Assembly: GCA_032716605.1 (NCBI GenBank)
Contig: CM064560.1
Location: 18,149,441 to 18,213,440, forward strand
Reading direction: 5' to 3'
Length of the DNA: 64,000 nucleotides
From: Paralithodes platypus
Taxonomy: Eukaryota > Arthropoda > Malacostraca > Decapoda > Lithodidae
Shown here: piece after piece, positions 25,201 through 37,000 of the stretch
Layout: every line of letters begins with the position of its first letter
How positions within the stretch are numbered: the stretch's first letter is position 1
Translations under genes and position numbers: made by a program
The notes under the pieces: generated by a model
Databases searched by the model: none
Told to the model about the DNA's origin: nothing
The model's input: the letters and a program-made list of their open reading frames with translations, nothing else

Positions 25201-27976
25201 ATGTTCCGAACACATACTCCGGAGGGGTCTAGGGTGTCCTATGTCACACTGACTGCACCCTCCCCCCCCCCTTTTTCTTGAAATTAAACAAAACGTGACT
25301 AAAAGGGCCACCTAGACCCTCTGCCGTAAAGCTATACATGGCAAGGAAGGGTTGTCCAGAGCTACTGAAAGGTATCGAGGCAAAAACTCCTGATTAGAGG
25401 CCCACAACTGTGTGGACGTAATAACTTTCACCAAAAGATTATTAAGGAAACGTAAAGAGGCTGTCCCCTTGCGTAAATCGTGGGTCTTACCCACAACGCC
25501 GGGATGCTTCTCTTTAAAGTCCTCGACCAAGAGAGAAGCCAGTGTACGCTCCATCAATCGTTCACCCGGACTTGCGACCCATAAAGCACCCTGGTGATTT
25601 AGAGGTGCCACTCTTAAATATTTGGTTAGAGCTTGCACTGGGCAAAAAAGATGGTGCACCTTTCCCCTGTTTAACGCCGGCACCGTGAACTCTGAAAACA
25701 CGTGTTCACTGTGCTCAATCTCAGCTATGAATCCTGGGGAAGGTGCAATGTGAATACACTCATGAAGCCTATCAAACCTGAGGCAATTAGGTGCGTTGCT
25801 CATCGCCGCCAGCTCAGATACTCTGTTCCCGGTAGCCAAAGCCATAAGGAATACTGCCCTTTTGTAAAATCTGCAGTCTTTGGTACATATGGGAATGAGA
25901 ATAACGACGATGCTTTGTCCAGAGACCACGTAGGCCTGAGCTGACGGGGAGTGGGCGGAGTTTAAAACCTGCCCACATAAATCACTTTCAGATAAATGTT
26001 TCTGCATGAACAGATAAATTAAATAATAAACAACCAACGCCACCGAGGGCACAGTTTGTTTTGTTCTAAGAATCCGAGACGTAAAAGCTTTCCAATGCGA
26101 TTGAAACTGTCACTTTGTAGGCTGGGTATATTGATTCGTGAATATCTTGGTCACGTCGCTACCATAAGGTGCTAGCCACTTGGCCTCCTGAATGTCCAAA
26201 ATGAACAAGTCCGCGAGGTTTCTAGGTTGCCAATTGTGTTCTAAGTGGAACAACCAGACCAGGAGGGACACTGGGTGCGGGCACCACGTGTTCAAATGCT
26301 GGTACTGTACCACACTGCGCCGGCCACAGGGGCGCGATTAGCGAGACTATGCCTCGCTAATCCTGTAGTTTGTTGACTACGTGGCACATTAGAGATGCGT
26401 CTGGCGGCGGAAAAGAGATAAATGGAACTCAACCTGTTCTCGTCCGTCATCAGAGCGTCAGGTCCGCCCGCCGGCATTATCGTCCGGCGGGTGAGGTACG
26501 ACTGTGAGTATCGCCATACACCTTGGCTGTGGCTGTCCCTCGCTTGCGAGCTCGGTATACTCCCTGAATGGGAGCCCTCGTCCGAGTCCCGTAAAGGTTT
26601 ATGATAATTAAAAGCTCCCATAGCTCATTAACACATTGAAAGCAGAGCTGGTGAGCAAAATCATAAAGTATACTAATTAAATTAATTTATATTTAATTGT
26701 ATTAAAATAAATTACTATAAATAAACACAATATTATCATAATATAATCATAGAAAATATATATGTTGATTATGATTCAGCTATTAAATTATTTCATTAAC
26801 AAATAAAAATAAGATAGGGCTACCTGAGCTTAACGGCGTTGAACATACAGCAATGAGAGGTTCAAGTGCCGACACGACAGAGACTGGGGGAAAACTACCC
26901 CGCCCCCGGGAACTACCTGGTCACCTGGTGTAACACCGGTAATCCGACCTGGAAAGATAATTTTCCGGGGATTAAAGCTCATAGGGTTACACCCAAAAAA
27001 CGGTACAAAATATGTGCCTCAAAACCGCCGGTCAACGAACCGTAGCACTCCACCACTACTTTTCGTTGTCCTTTGGTATCATATTAAAGATTTCAGCATA
27101 TCTTTACCTGTCCAGAAGATTTAAGCATATCTTCTGGATCCTCATAAAGGTGAAGCATATCTTTATTAAAGATGAAGTCTTTCAAGTATCCCTTTACACT
27201 TGAAACACTAGTAAGATTCCGGCATCTTTTTATCCCATAAAAAGTCTAAGTCTATCTTAATCTCTAATCTGGCGTCACCCAGAAGCCCTCATAGATCGCC
27301 GTCTTGAAGGCCGTGATACCCTATTGTATCAATCAATTGTTTGGCAAATTATCGCGAATTGCAAATCAGTTAATATAACCACCCAAAGGTACAACCACCG
27401 GGTTTTATATGCAATGTCAAACCAATTGTACCTGCCCCAGACCTCTTTGTAAAAAGGTCGCCGGGAGGGAAAGACTAAACAAACAAACGGCATTGTTTCA
27501 ATGGCTTATTAAAGATTTCAGCATATCTTTTATCTGTCCAAAAGAATTAAGCATAACTTCTTAATCCTCATAAAGATGAAGCATATCTTTATTAAAGATG
27601 AAGTCTTTCAAGTAACCCTTTACACTTGAAACACTAGTAAGATTCAGGCATCTTTTTATCCCATAAAAAGTCAAAGCCTATCTTAATCTCTAATCCGGCT
27701 TCTCCCAGAAGCCCTCATAGATCGCCGTCTTGAAGGCCGTGATACCCTATTGTATCAATCAATTGTTTGGCAAATTATCTCGAATCGCAAATCCGTTAAT
27801 ATAACCACCCGAAGGTACAACCGCCGGGTTTTATATACAAGGACCCCAATGGAAATACGCCTAACGGTCTTATTGGGCTATCCTTAGTTGGAATTATGCA
27901 AGGCTGGTACATGTCATATTAATAACATACTATGTGGTACCAACTCTGTAAATTGCTAACTGAATAAATATTATTA

Positions 27977-28013
<37 letters not shown>

Positions 28014-31000
28014 CAAACCAATTATACCTGCCCCCAGACCTCTTTGTAACAAGGTCGCCGGGAGGTAAAGACCAAACAAACAGACAGCATTGTTTCAATG
28101 GCTTTGAAAAGCAGAGAAAACCAAGTCCAACAGGTGTCAGCCTGATCACCTAGAAAACTGAGTGGAGCCCCCCTCGACGGGAATAACTCAGGAAGCCTGA
28201 TCCCAGGCTCGACCATAGAAAACGCAGTTTCTGATGAGCCCTCAAGCGACCAAACTCGTCGGGGTAACTTACCTATTTTAGCCATCCTGACTAAAACTCG
28301 GTAAACAAAAACGGTGTTCTCGGAGCAACGAGAAAAACGCCGGAAAGGTAACCCACACTAAACTATACATTACAGGAGGGCGTAATGCATAAAGCAATGA
28401 ATAACACAGGAAGCCTGCTCCCAGGCTCGACCACAGAAAATGCAGTTTCTTATGAGCCCTCAAGCGACCAAACTCGTCGGGGTAACTTACCTATTTTGAG
28501 CTATCCTGACTAAAACTCGGTAAACAAAAACGGTGTTCTCGGAGCAACGAGAAAAAACGCCGGAAAGGTAACCTACACCAAACGAGACATTTTAACACAT
28601 TTCATACAAAGGGTGTGCGCCAAAATAGGGATACCTGAACAGGAGGGCGTAATGCATAAAGCAAAAAACGGGGCAAAGGTAGCCATGACAGAGACTGGTG
28701 GGATAATTACTCCAGGTTCTGCATAGACCCGCCGGGACCCAGCTCTGGAAAAAAAGAAAATGTCCAGGAATTAATGCTCATAAGGTTAACCCAAACATGT
28801 TCGCACACAAGTGTTAAATAACCCGCCGGGTAACGAGACGTAATACTCAACGACGACAGCTCGCTAGGCGGTGGGGTTTCCTAAGTAAAAGATTTCAGAA
28901 TATCTTAATTTGTCCAAAAGATTTATGAATACCCTCTGACATAATATATAAAGACCAGAATGGCGTTTACAACTGATCAAGTCTTTCCGGTGGTGTTTGT
29001 TTCAAGATTCAATTTTGGAAAAAATAAAAAATAAAAAAGATGCTGGCCCCCGAATTATCTCGTAGATCAAAAACTGGGAAGCCTGACAAATATACGAGAT
29101 CTAACTTCTCCCTTAGTATCTTTTTAGATCGCCGTGTGTTGAACGCGGCGATACAAAACGTATCCCTCAATTGTCTGGTTAACTAACTGAATCGTAAATT
29201 CGTTATTCCCATCCCTCTAAGGAGCACCCGCCGGGTGTGAATATTAGTTTTAAAAAAACGTTAACCCCAATTGTGCCCTAAAGCGCCGTATGTTGAAGGA
29301 GGCGATACACAATGCATCCCTGAATTGTCTGGTCAACTAAACTGAATTTTGCAAATTCGGGCATCCCACCCTTCCAGGTTGCACCCGCCGGGTGATTTAA
29401 AGTTTAAAAGTTAACCCCAAATGTTCCTAACCCCACTTCTTTGTAAAAGATCGCCGGGGAGGAAATACAAAGATCGCGGATTGCAAATCAGTCAATAGAA
29501 CCACCCAAAGGTACAACCGCCGGGTTTTATATGCAATGTCAAACCAATTGTACCTGCCCCAGACCTCTTTGTAAAAAGGTCGCCGGGAGGGAAAGACTAA
29601 ACAAACAAACGGCATTGTTTCAATGGCTTATTAAAGATTTCAGCATATCTTTCACCTGTCCAAAAGAATTAAGAATAACTTCTTAATCCTCATAAAGATG
29701 AAGCATATCTTTATTAAAGATGAAGTCTTTCAAGTATCCCTTTACACTTGAGACACTAGTAAGATTCAGGCATCTTTTTATCCCATAAAAAGTCTAAGCC
29801 TATCATAATCTCTAATCCGGCTTCTCCCAGAAGCCCTCATAGATCGCCGTCTTGAAGGCCGTCATACCCTATTGTATCAATCAATTGTATGGCAAATTAA
29901 CTCGAATCGCAAATCCGTTAATATAACCACCCGAAGGTACAACCGCCGGGTTTTATATGCAATGTCAAACCAATTATACCTGCCCCAGACCTCTTTGTAA
30001 AAAGGTCGCCGGGAGGTAAAGACCAAACAAACAGACAGCATTGTTTCAATGGCTTTGAAAAGCAGAGAAAACCAAGTCCAACAGGTGTCAGCCTGATCAC
30101 CTAGAAAACTGTGTGGAGCCCCCCTCGACGGGAATAAACCAGGAAGCCTGATCCCAGGCTCGACCCTAGAAAACGCAGTTTCTGATGAGCCCTCAAGTGA
30201 CCAAACTCGTCGGGGTAACTTACCTATTTTAGTCATCCTGACTAAAACTCGGTCAACAAAAACGGTGTTCTCGGAGCAACGAGAAAAACGTCGGAAAGGT
30301 AACCCACACTAAACTATACATTACAGGAGGGCGTAATGCATAAAGCAATGAATAGCACAGGAAGCCTGATCCCAGGCTCGACCACAGAAAACGCAGTTTC
30401 TTATGAGCCCTCAAGCGACCAAACTCGTCGGGGTAACTTACCTATTTTGAGCCATCCTGACTAAAACTCGGTAAACAAAAACGGTGTTCTCGGAGCAACG
30501 AGAAAAAACGCCGGAAAGGTAACCCACACCAAACGAGACAGTTTAACACATTTTATACAAAGGGTGTGCGCAAAAATAGGGATACCTGAACAGGAGGGCG
30601 TAATGCATAAAGCAAAAACCGGGGCAAAGGTCGCCATGACAGAGACTGGTGGGATACTTACTCCAGGTTCTGCATAGACCCGCCGGGACCCAGCTCTGGA
30701 AAAAAAGAAAATTTCCAGGAATTAATGCTCATAAGGTTAACCCAAACATGTTCGCACACAAGTGTTAAATAACCCGCCGGGTAACGAGACGTAATACTCA
30801 ACGACTACAGCTCGCTACGCGGTGGGGTTTCCTAAGTAAAAGATTTCCGAATATCTTAATTTGTCCAAAAGATTTATGAATACCCTCTGACATAATATAT
30901 AAAGACCAGCCTGGCGTTTATAACTGATTAAGTCTTTCCGGTGGTGTTTGTTTCAAGATTCAAGTTTGGAAGAAAAAAAACTAAAAAAGACGCCGGCCCC

Positions 31001-34000
31001 CAAATTATCTCGTAGATCAAAAACTGGGAAGCCTGACAAATATACAAGATCTAACTTCTCCCGAAGTATCTTTTTAGATCGCCGTATGTTGAAGGCGGCG
31101 ATACAAAACGTATCCCTCAATTGTCTGGTTAACCTGACAAGCGCTAAATAGACCTAGGGGCTAGGGTAGTTATTTGTGCATTTCTAGCCTTGGATTCTGA
31201 CAGAATTTGTTATATTTACAATATAGAGCATTATTTGTTTTCGGTATGCTTTTATTTTACATATATGATGTATATATGAACCTTCAAGAGTGCTAAAATA
31301 AGTGGGAAAAGCATTTGGGTGGTGAAAAACGAAGATATTGGCCACCCGGTCATAATCTCAGGCGAGAGAGAGCCACAGGCAACCCTCCTCTCTCGCTGTC
31401 TGTGAGGTAACTGAGACGAGCGGGGCGGTGTGGGCCGGTGTCTGGGTGTTGCATAACGATCTTTTCTGCAACCCACTTGTGCTACATTATCGCGGGAGAG
31501 AAAAATAACCGATAAATGATGATAATAAGAGGAAAAATAGGTGATAATTGAGGAGGGGAGGGAGGGGGGAATAAGGAGGGGAGGGGGGTGGGTGAGATTT
31601 ACATGGATGAGTACTGGAGGGGAATTATCTCACCTAGAGACAAATTCCTTTGTTTTGATAGGCCCTTTTTTTTTATGGAAGGCTTTTTTTATGGTCTTGC
31701 TTCCGTGAGGCCTATCGCGTTCCCTATAGGAAGCCTTCCGTGAGGCCTATCGCGCTTGCCGGGTTAACTAACTGAATTGTAAATTCGTTATTCCCACCCT
31801 TCCAGGGAGCACCCGCCGGGTGTGAATATTAGTTTAAAAAACGTTAACCCCAATTGTGCCTTAAATTGCCGTATGTTGAAGGAGGCGATACACAATGCAT
31901 CCCTCAATTGTCTGGTCAACTAAACTGAATTTTGCAAATTCGGTCATCCCACCCTACCAGGTTGCACCCGCCGGGTGATTTAAAGTTTAAAAGTTAACCC
32001 CAAATCTTTGTAAAAGATCGCCGGGGAGGAAATACAACAACAGAATAGTTTTATATTGGCTTTGCAAAACCGAAAAAACTACAAACAACACGTGTCCGTA
32101 TGAACACTGTTAGATTGGTACAGCCAACCCGCCGGGAATCAGAAGGAGCCTGAAACAGGCACCCCAGAGACGCCGTCCTGGGGAGCCACAAACACCCTCT
32201 CGCCGGGGAAACAAGCCTGTTTTTAAACCACGCGTGGCCAAAACTCGGCAACCAGCCAGGTTTTTTCATGGTGTTACCGAGAAAAACCCGCCGGAAATAA
32301 CCCACCCCGTCCAGATACCATCTGAACGCAACACAGGACCGAGGCGTAGCCAAAACACAACTAACGCCGGGCCCAACATAGTCCGTGGAATTAGCCAATA
32401 CACAACTAACCCAGGACACATAAATAGTCCGTGGAATTAGCCAATACACAACTAAACCAGGACACACATCACACAGTAGTACATATTTAGAAAATAAATC
32501 AATAACACTTGTATATGTGGTAAAGCTACGAGAGGCTGGCTAGGCTTAGGCAGACGGATAAAATTAACATGTCGGAATATAAACAAAAAGCACTGAATTA
32601 TATCACAACAGGAACCACCGCCAACACACCACTGTAGCAAATACTTCCGGCAAAGGGAAGAACTGACTCGGGACCCAGAAAAAACTTCACTAAGTGAAGA
32701 AAAATACGCTGGGAACGTCAGCAAAAATACGCTACCTCATCAGAAAGATAAAAGGAAGCAATAACGCGTAATGAAAGCCGCCTGCATCACAAAGCTAGCT
32801 AACTGTGAAAAAGTTCACCTGTCCACAACCGGACCACGAGGGTACATCCGAAATAGATGCCCCAAACACACGACCCAAAATACACTGCACTGCGGGCAAC
32901 CAGCCCAGGACACTCCTGCTACGCATATCCTAACCTTACTCGATACATCCCGGAGTAAACAAATGAGAAAAAACTCACTAGGGACGCAGCAAATGCGGAA
33001 CCAGCGGAGCGTGGAGAGACACGTCCGGGCCGGCTGACCGCAGAGCAGAGAAGGAAGAATGACGCCTGAATTAGCGTCTGGTCAAAGATCCACACAAGTA
33101 CATCTACGATATGATGGAAAGCTTATTGGATAGTTATTCTTATTTTCTTTTTGTTTTTTTATTTTTTACAAAGTGTTTTTCGTAGTGAGAACCCAATTCA
33201 TAATGACTGAAGCCATGAGTGAGGTCGCGTGCGCTCATGATGAAGGCTCCTCAGATTTTAAATGGTCTGCGCGGTAGATTCAAACTACGGCGGATTAGTG
33301 TTTGAAGAGGATGCCTTATGTAATAGGCATGTTCGTCAATGATGGAGGGGCCACTAATAAATATACCTGTATATACAGTATATATATATAAATATACCTG
33401 TATATACAGTATATATATATAAATATACCTGTATATACAGTATATATATATAAATATACCTGTATATACAGTATATATATATAAATATAAAGTCTTTATT
33501 TTTATTAATTTCACCACAACACCAGACACCCCCAATGAAATTAATTAAAGTAATTTCATTGGGGGTGTCTGGTGTTAAAGTTGAAGACTACTTTGGTATT
33601 TAGAGTTGTAAAGTATTGGTCTGACCTGTCCAGTCTCCGTGAGTATGGCTGTATGTGAAGGACCCATAGCCACGTCCACCACCCGGCACCCCACACTCCT
33701 TACACGGGTTGCCAACAGCGCCTTCTCTACCTCCTTCTGTGGGGTACATACACAGAGAGTCCCAGTCATCTATCAGTATTTCCTCATTAGGTCCTGTGCA
33801 TTATTTCAATTAAGGGGAGATGGGTCATTTTTCTAGACCCCTTCTCCCTCATGCTTAGCACCATTAGTTTTGAGATTTTACAATGTCCCTACCATTGTTT
33901 GGCGATTTTGAAACCTTTCGCCCCATTTCTTTGTCAATATTAAGACCTTTCGTGCTACTTAGGTGTCGCTTTTTCCCTGGCGAATGATAGTGAGCCTGTA

Positions 34001-37000
34001 ATTTTGGAAGAATCGGCCTTCGTCCGGGACATTTTTCTACCGAAAAATTTACAAATTAAACTTGAAGGGGGATCTAATGGATGTTTTATTTAATTTGATA
34101 GACGTCTAGGGAGGAAACTAAAAACAAAACAAATATATATATGAAATAATCGACAAAAAATTCCCCCTTCCCCCTTAACATATTATCCTATACGAAATAT
34201 TCACAATAACAACAAATACACGAGAAGACCTTAAACTTAGCAGAAAAGAGTGACGTTGGAGGATTCAGTGTCAGTTTGTTAATCTAGAAGGAGAATCTAA
34301 TGGATGTTTTTTTAAAGTTTGATGGAGGTCTAGGGAGGAAACTAAAAACAAACAAATATATATATATGAAGTAATCAACAAAAATTTAATATTATCTATC
34401 TATCTATCTATTGCCTGATGCCGTGATCCCCGAAGGGGTGGCCACGAACGAACCGCCCCCATGCACCTCTGTCCCCAGTCAGTCGACGCCCCTCCCCCCA
34501 ACCAGCACCGCCTTCGTTCATGTAGTTCCTCACTCCATCCTTCCATCCTTCCACCTCATATTCGGTCTACCTCTCCCCCTCTGTCCCTCCACCTCGCTCT
34601 CGTACACCCTCTTAGTCATTCTCTCGCTTTCCATACGTTCCATATGGCCGAACCATCTCAAGTTGTTCCTTTTCACACTTTCCAGCACATCTACCTCCAC
34701 ACCACACCTCCTTCTTACTTCCTCATTAGTCTGTCTATCCCTCCATGTAACTCCGCACGCACTCCTTAAGTAATTCATTTCCACTGCTCTCACTCTTGGT
34801 CTGAGTCTCTCAACCAACGTCCATGCTTCGCTTCCGTAAGTCAGTGTCGGGATTACCACACTGTCATGCAAGGACTTCTTCACTTCCATACTGACCACCC
34901 TATTTCTTGTTACTGCTTTTAGCGTTCCTACAACCCTCTTCCCCTGTTGTACCCTCTCCCGCACCTCTTCATCCATAGTCCCATCTTTACTCAACACACT
35001 GCCCAGATACTTAAAAGAGTTGACGATCTCCATAGCCTGACCGTTCAGCTTCACCTCACACTCTGTGACTTCACCCCTTTCGAAGACCATAACCTTTATT
35101 ATCCTATACAAAATATTCACAATAAAAACAAATATACGAGAAAACCTTAACCTTAAGGGACCCCACATCCTTTTTTTCTCTTTCTCTCCATCTCTCTTTG
35201 GCTTGTATCCATTCGGCCCCATTCAGCCTACTGTTTCAAGACGTTTACCCCCATCTAGGTGTCAATATTATCCTGACGAGCGGTAGCGAGCCAGCATATA
35301 TATTTTTTGTTTTGACAGCAAGCTAAATTTGTACATTTTTCGATAGAAAAATTTCTCCGGCAAAGCTGGATTTATCCATACAATGCTGGCTCGCTATCGC
35401 TCGCCAGGAAGAAATCGACACCTGGATGGGGATAAACCTTTTAAAACAGTTGGCTGAATGGGTACGAATGGATACAAGCCAGGGAAAGAGACAAAAGGAG
35501 AGAAAGGTAAAAAAAAGCCGGTGACCCCCCTTAAACTTAGCCGAAAAGAGTGACGTGGGAGGATTGAGTGCCAGTTTGTTATTGTTATTGGCACTGCTGG
35601 TTAACATGGCCCCCTGGTCGGTCAGTAATATGGTACAAATTAATCTAGAAGGGGGATCTAATGGATGTTTATTTTAAGTTTGATGGAGGTCTAGGGAGGA
35701 AACATAAAACAAAAATATATATATATATGAAATAATCGACAAAAAATTTACCCTTCCCCCTTAACATATTATCCTATACCGGTACGAAATGTTCACAATA
35801 CTGTACAAACAAAGACATGAGAAGACCTTATACCTTAAACTTAGCAGAAAAGAGTGACGTGGGTGGATTGAGTGCCAGTTTGTTATTGGTATTGGCACCG
35901 CAGGCTAACATGGCCCCCTGGTCGGTCAGTAATATGGTACCGTCTCCACCACACCGCACGTTCACCACAGCTTCTTCTCCCAGCTCCAGCTCTGTTGGCA
36001 CACAACTGTTGCCAAAGAAAGGTGGATAAATGAGGTTTAAGGTTACTGCTAAATGCTGGGTGTGAAGGGAATTTAACCCTCCCGAAAATCCCCAGGCCCA
36101 GTGGCCTGCCTGGCGCGGTTTCGAACACTGGTTAGGAACCTCAGTAGGTTTTACCAGACTCGCGCGCTAACCCACTGTACTACCACGGACGTGGATAGCA
36201 ACCTTAGTTCTCCTTGAAAGAACCAGGTGATAGTCTCGTGGTGATTCACGTGGTGGGTTTCTTAGACTTCGCCACCATTGACTATTTTACGCTATCCCAG
36301 ACGTCAACTCGAATAGTTTTGTGGTTGCGGGATTTTTGCGGGTACTGTACAGGGTATTACAGTTACACTCAAGAATACTGCATTTTTATGGATTGCTTTT
36401 TTTTGCAATAGGCTATGGACCCTACGTAACCTAACATGGTTTATAGCACTGATTTTGTTTTAGATACATGAGAGGAGTTCATAATAATGTCAAATTGGTA
36501 AGTAAGCTAATCATGATGTTGACAAAAATGTAAGTAATGATTTATAATATAATTGACTATATCCTAGTTTCTGGCATTAAAACTGCTGTCTATTTTAATT
36601 TCTTTTGATTAACTAACAGTTTGCAAAGTTCTGTTTTCTGATGACCTTTTGTGCTATTCCATCCATTAACCTAACAAATAGGCTTCCATACATCAAATAT
36701 TCCTTTTCACAGCATATAGATAGTAATCCTTGAATGCACAGATCCAGTGCATGCTGTTCTTCACTTGGATGGCTTTTCGACCCCTATTCTGCTATATTCC
36801 TCCACCCCCACATGGCTGGCAGCATTCTAGATACTTGGGTTCTAGATAACTTGGGTTCTGGAAATGCCTCGTAATGCTTTCCAACAGTTTTAGCCTAAAC
36901 CAACTTGATCATTACCATTATGCAGTAACTTTCCTAAGCTCTTACATATATACTTCAGGGAACAGTCAAATTCTGCTATGATACTTACACATCATCCTCC

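Larger units (their letters stand above)
27085..32760. repeat. CGCCGG-rich repeat array of the DIRS-like element
   Basis: Composite array. A block of about 420 bp (AAAGATTTCAGCATATCTTT...GGTCGCCGGGAGG) recurs at 27085, 27507 and 29630. A larger unit of about 1.95 kb repeats at about 27.5-29.5 kb and 29.5-31.1 kb, and a related partial unit follows to 32.5 kb. Motifs ACCGCCGGGTT, CACCCGCCGGGTG, AACCCGCCGGGTAACG and AAACGCCGGAAAGG recur throughout, many of them short palindromes. Minus-strand frames of 60-140 codons (for example 30236-29877) occur in the repeats but have no recognised domain. The role is unknown. Confidence 0.7.
20962..33364 (-). mobile_element. DIRS-like tyrosine-recombinase retrotransposon, 12.4 kb, with nested insertions
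   Basis: The ends fit DIRS architecture. Inverted terminal repeats of about 310 bp (excluding a nested SINE) lie at 21010-21665 and 33040-33364. The 20962 end has an extra outer extension. Near that end, 21735-21840 is the complement of the first 69 bp of the element joined to the complement of its last 37 bp. Such an internal complementary region is the mark of DIRS elements. A tyrosine recombinase pseudogene lies on the minus strand, so the left (5') end is at 33364. I see no gag, reverse transcriptase or RNase H. A 6 kb CGCCGG-rich array takes their place. No target duplication is expected or seen. Confidence 0.8.

Noticed and set aside
25312..26052. Bacterial-type integrase suggesting contamination
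   Set aside because: Flanked by DIRS-like ITR and ICR sequences and repeated at 60.5 kb in the same context; it is a eukaryotic retroelement recombinase.
29877..30236. 119-codon minus ORF (and its relatives at 28022-28463) as a DIRS gag gene
   Set aside because: The frame belongs to a tandem repeat unit, changes between units, and shows no Cys/His knuckle or other gag trait.
35817..36029. Plus-strand ORF across the RCC1 exon
   Set aside because: Antisense shadow of the NEK9-like exon, which has correct splice sites and protein match on the minus strand.
36075..36200. Possible tRNA gene with GTGTTCGAAACC
   Set aside because: The 3' part does not pair with the 5' part and runs into unrelated sequence; better explained as a SINE head.
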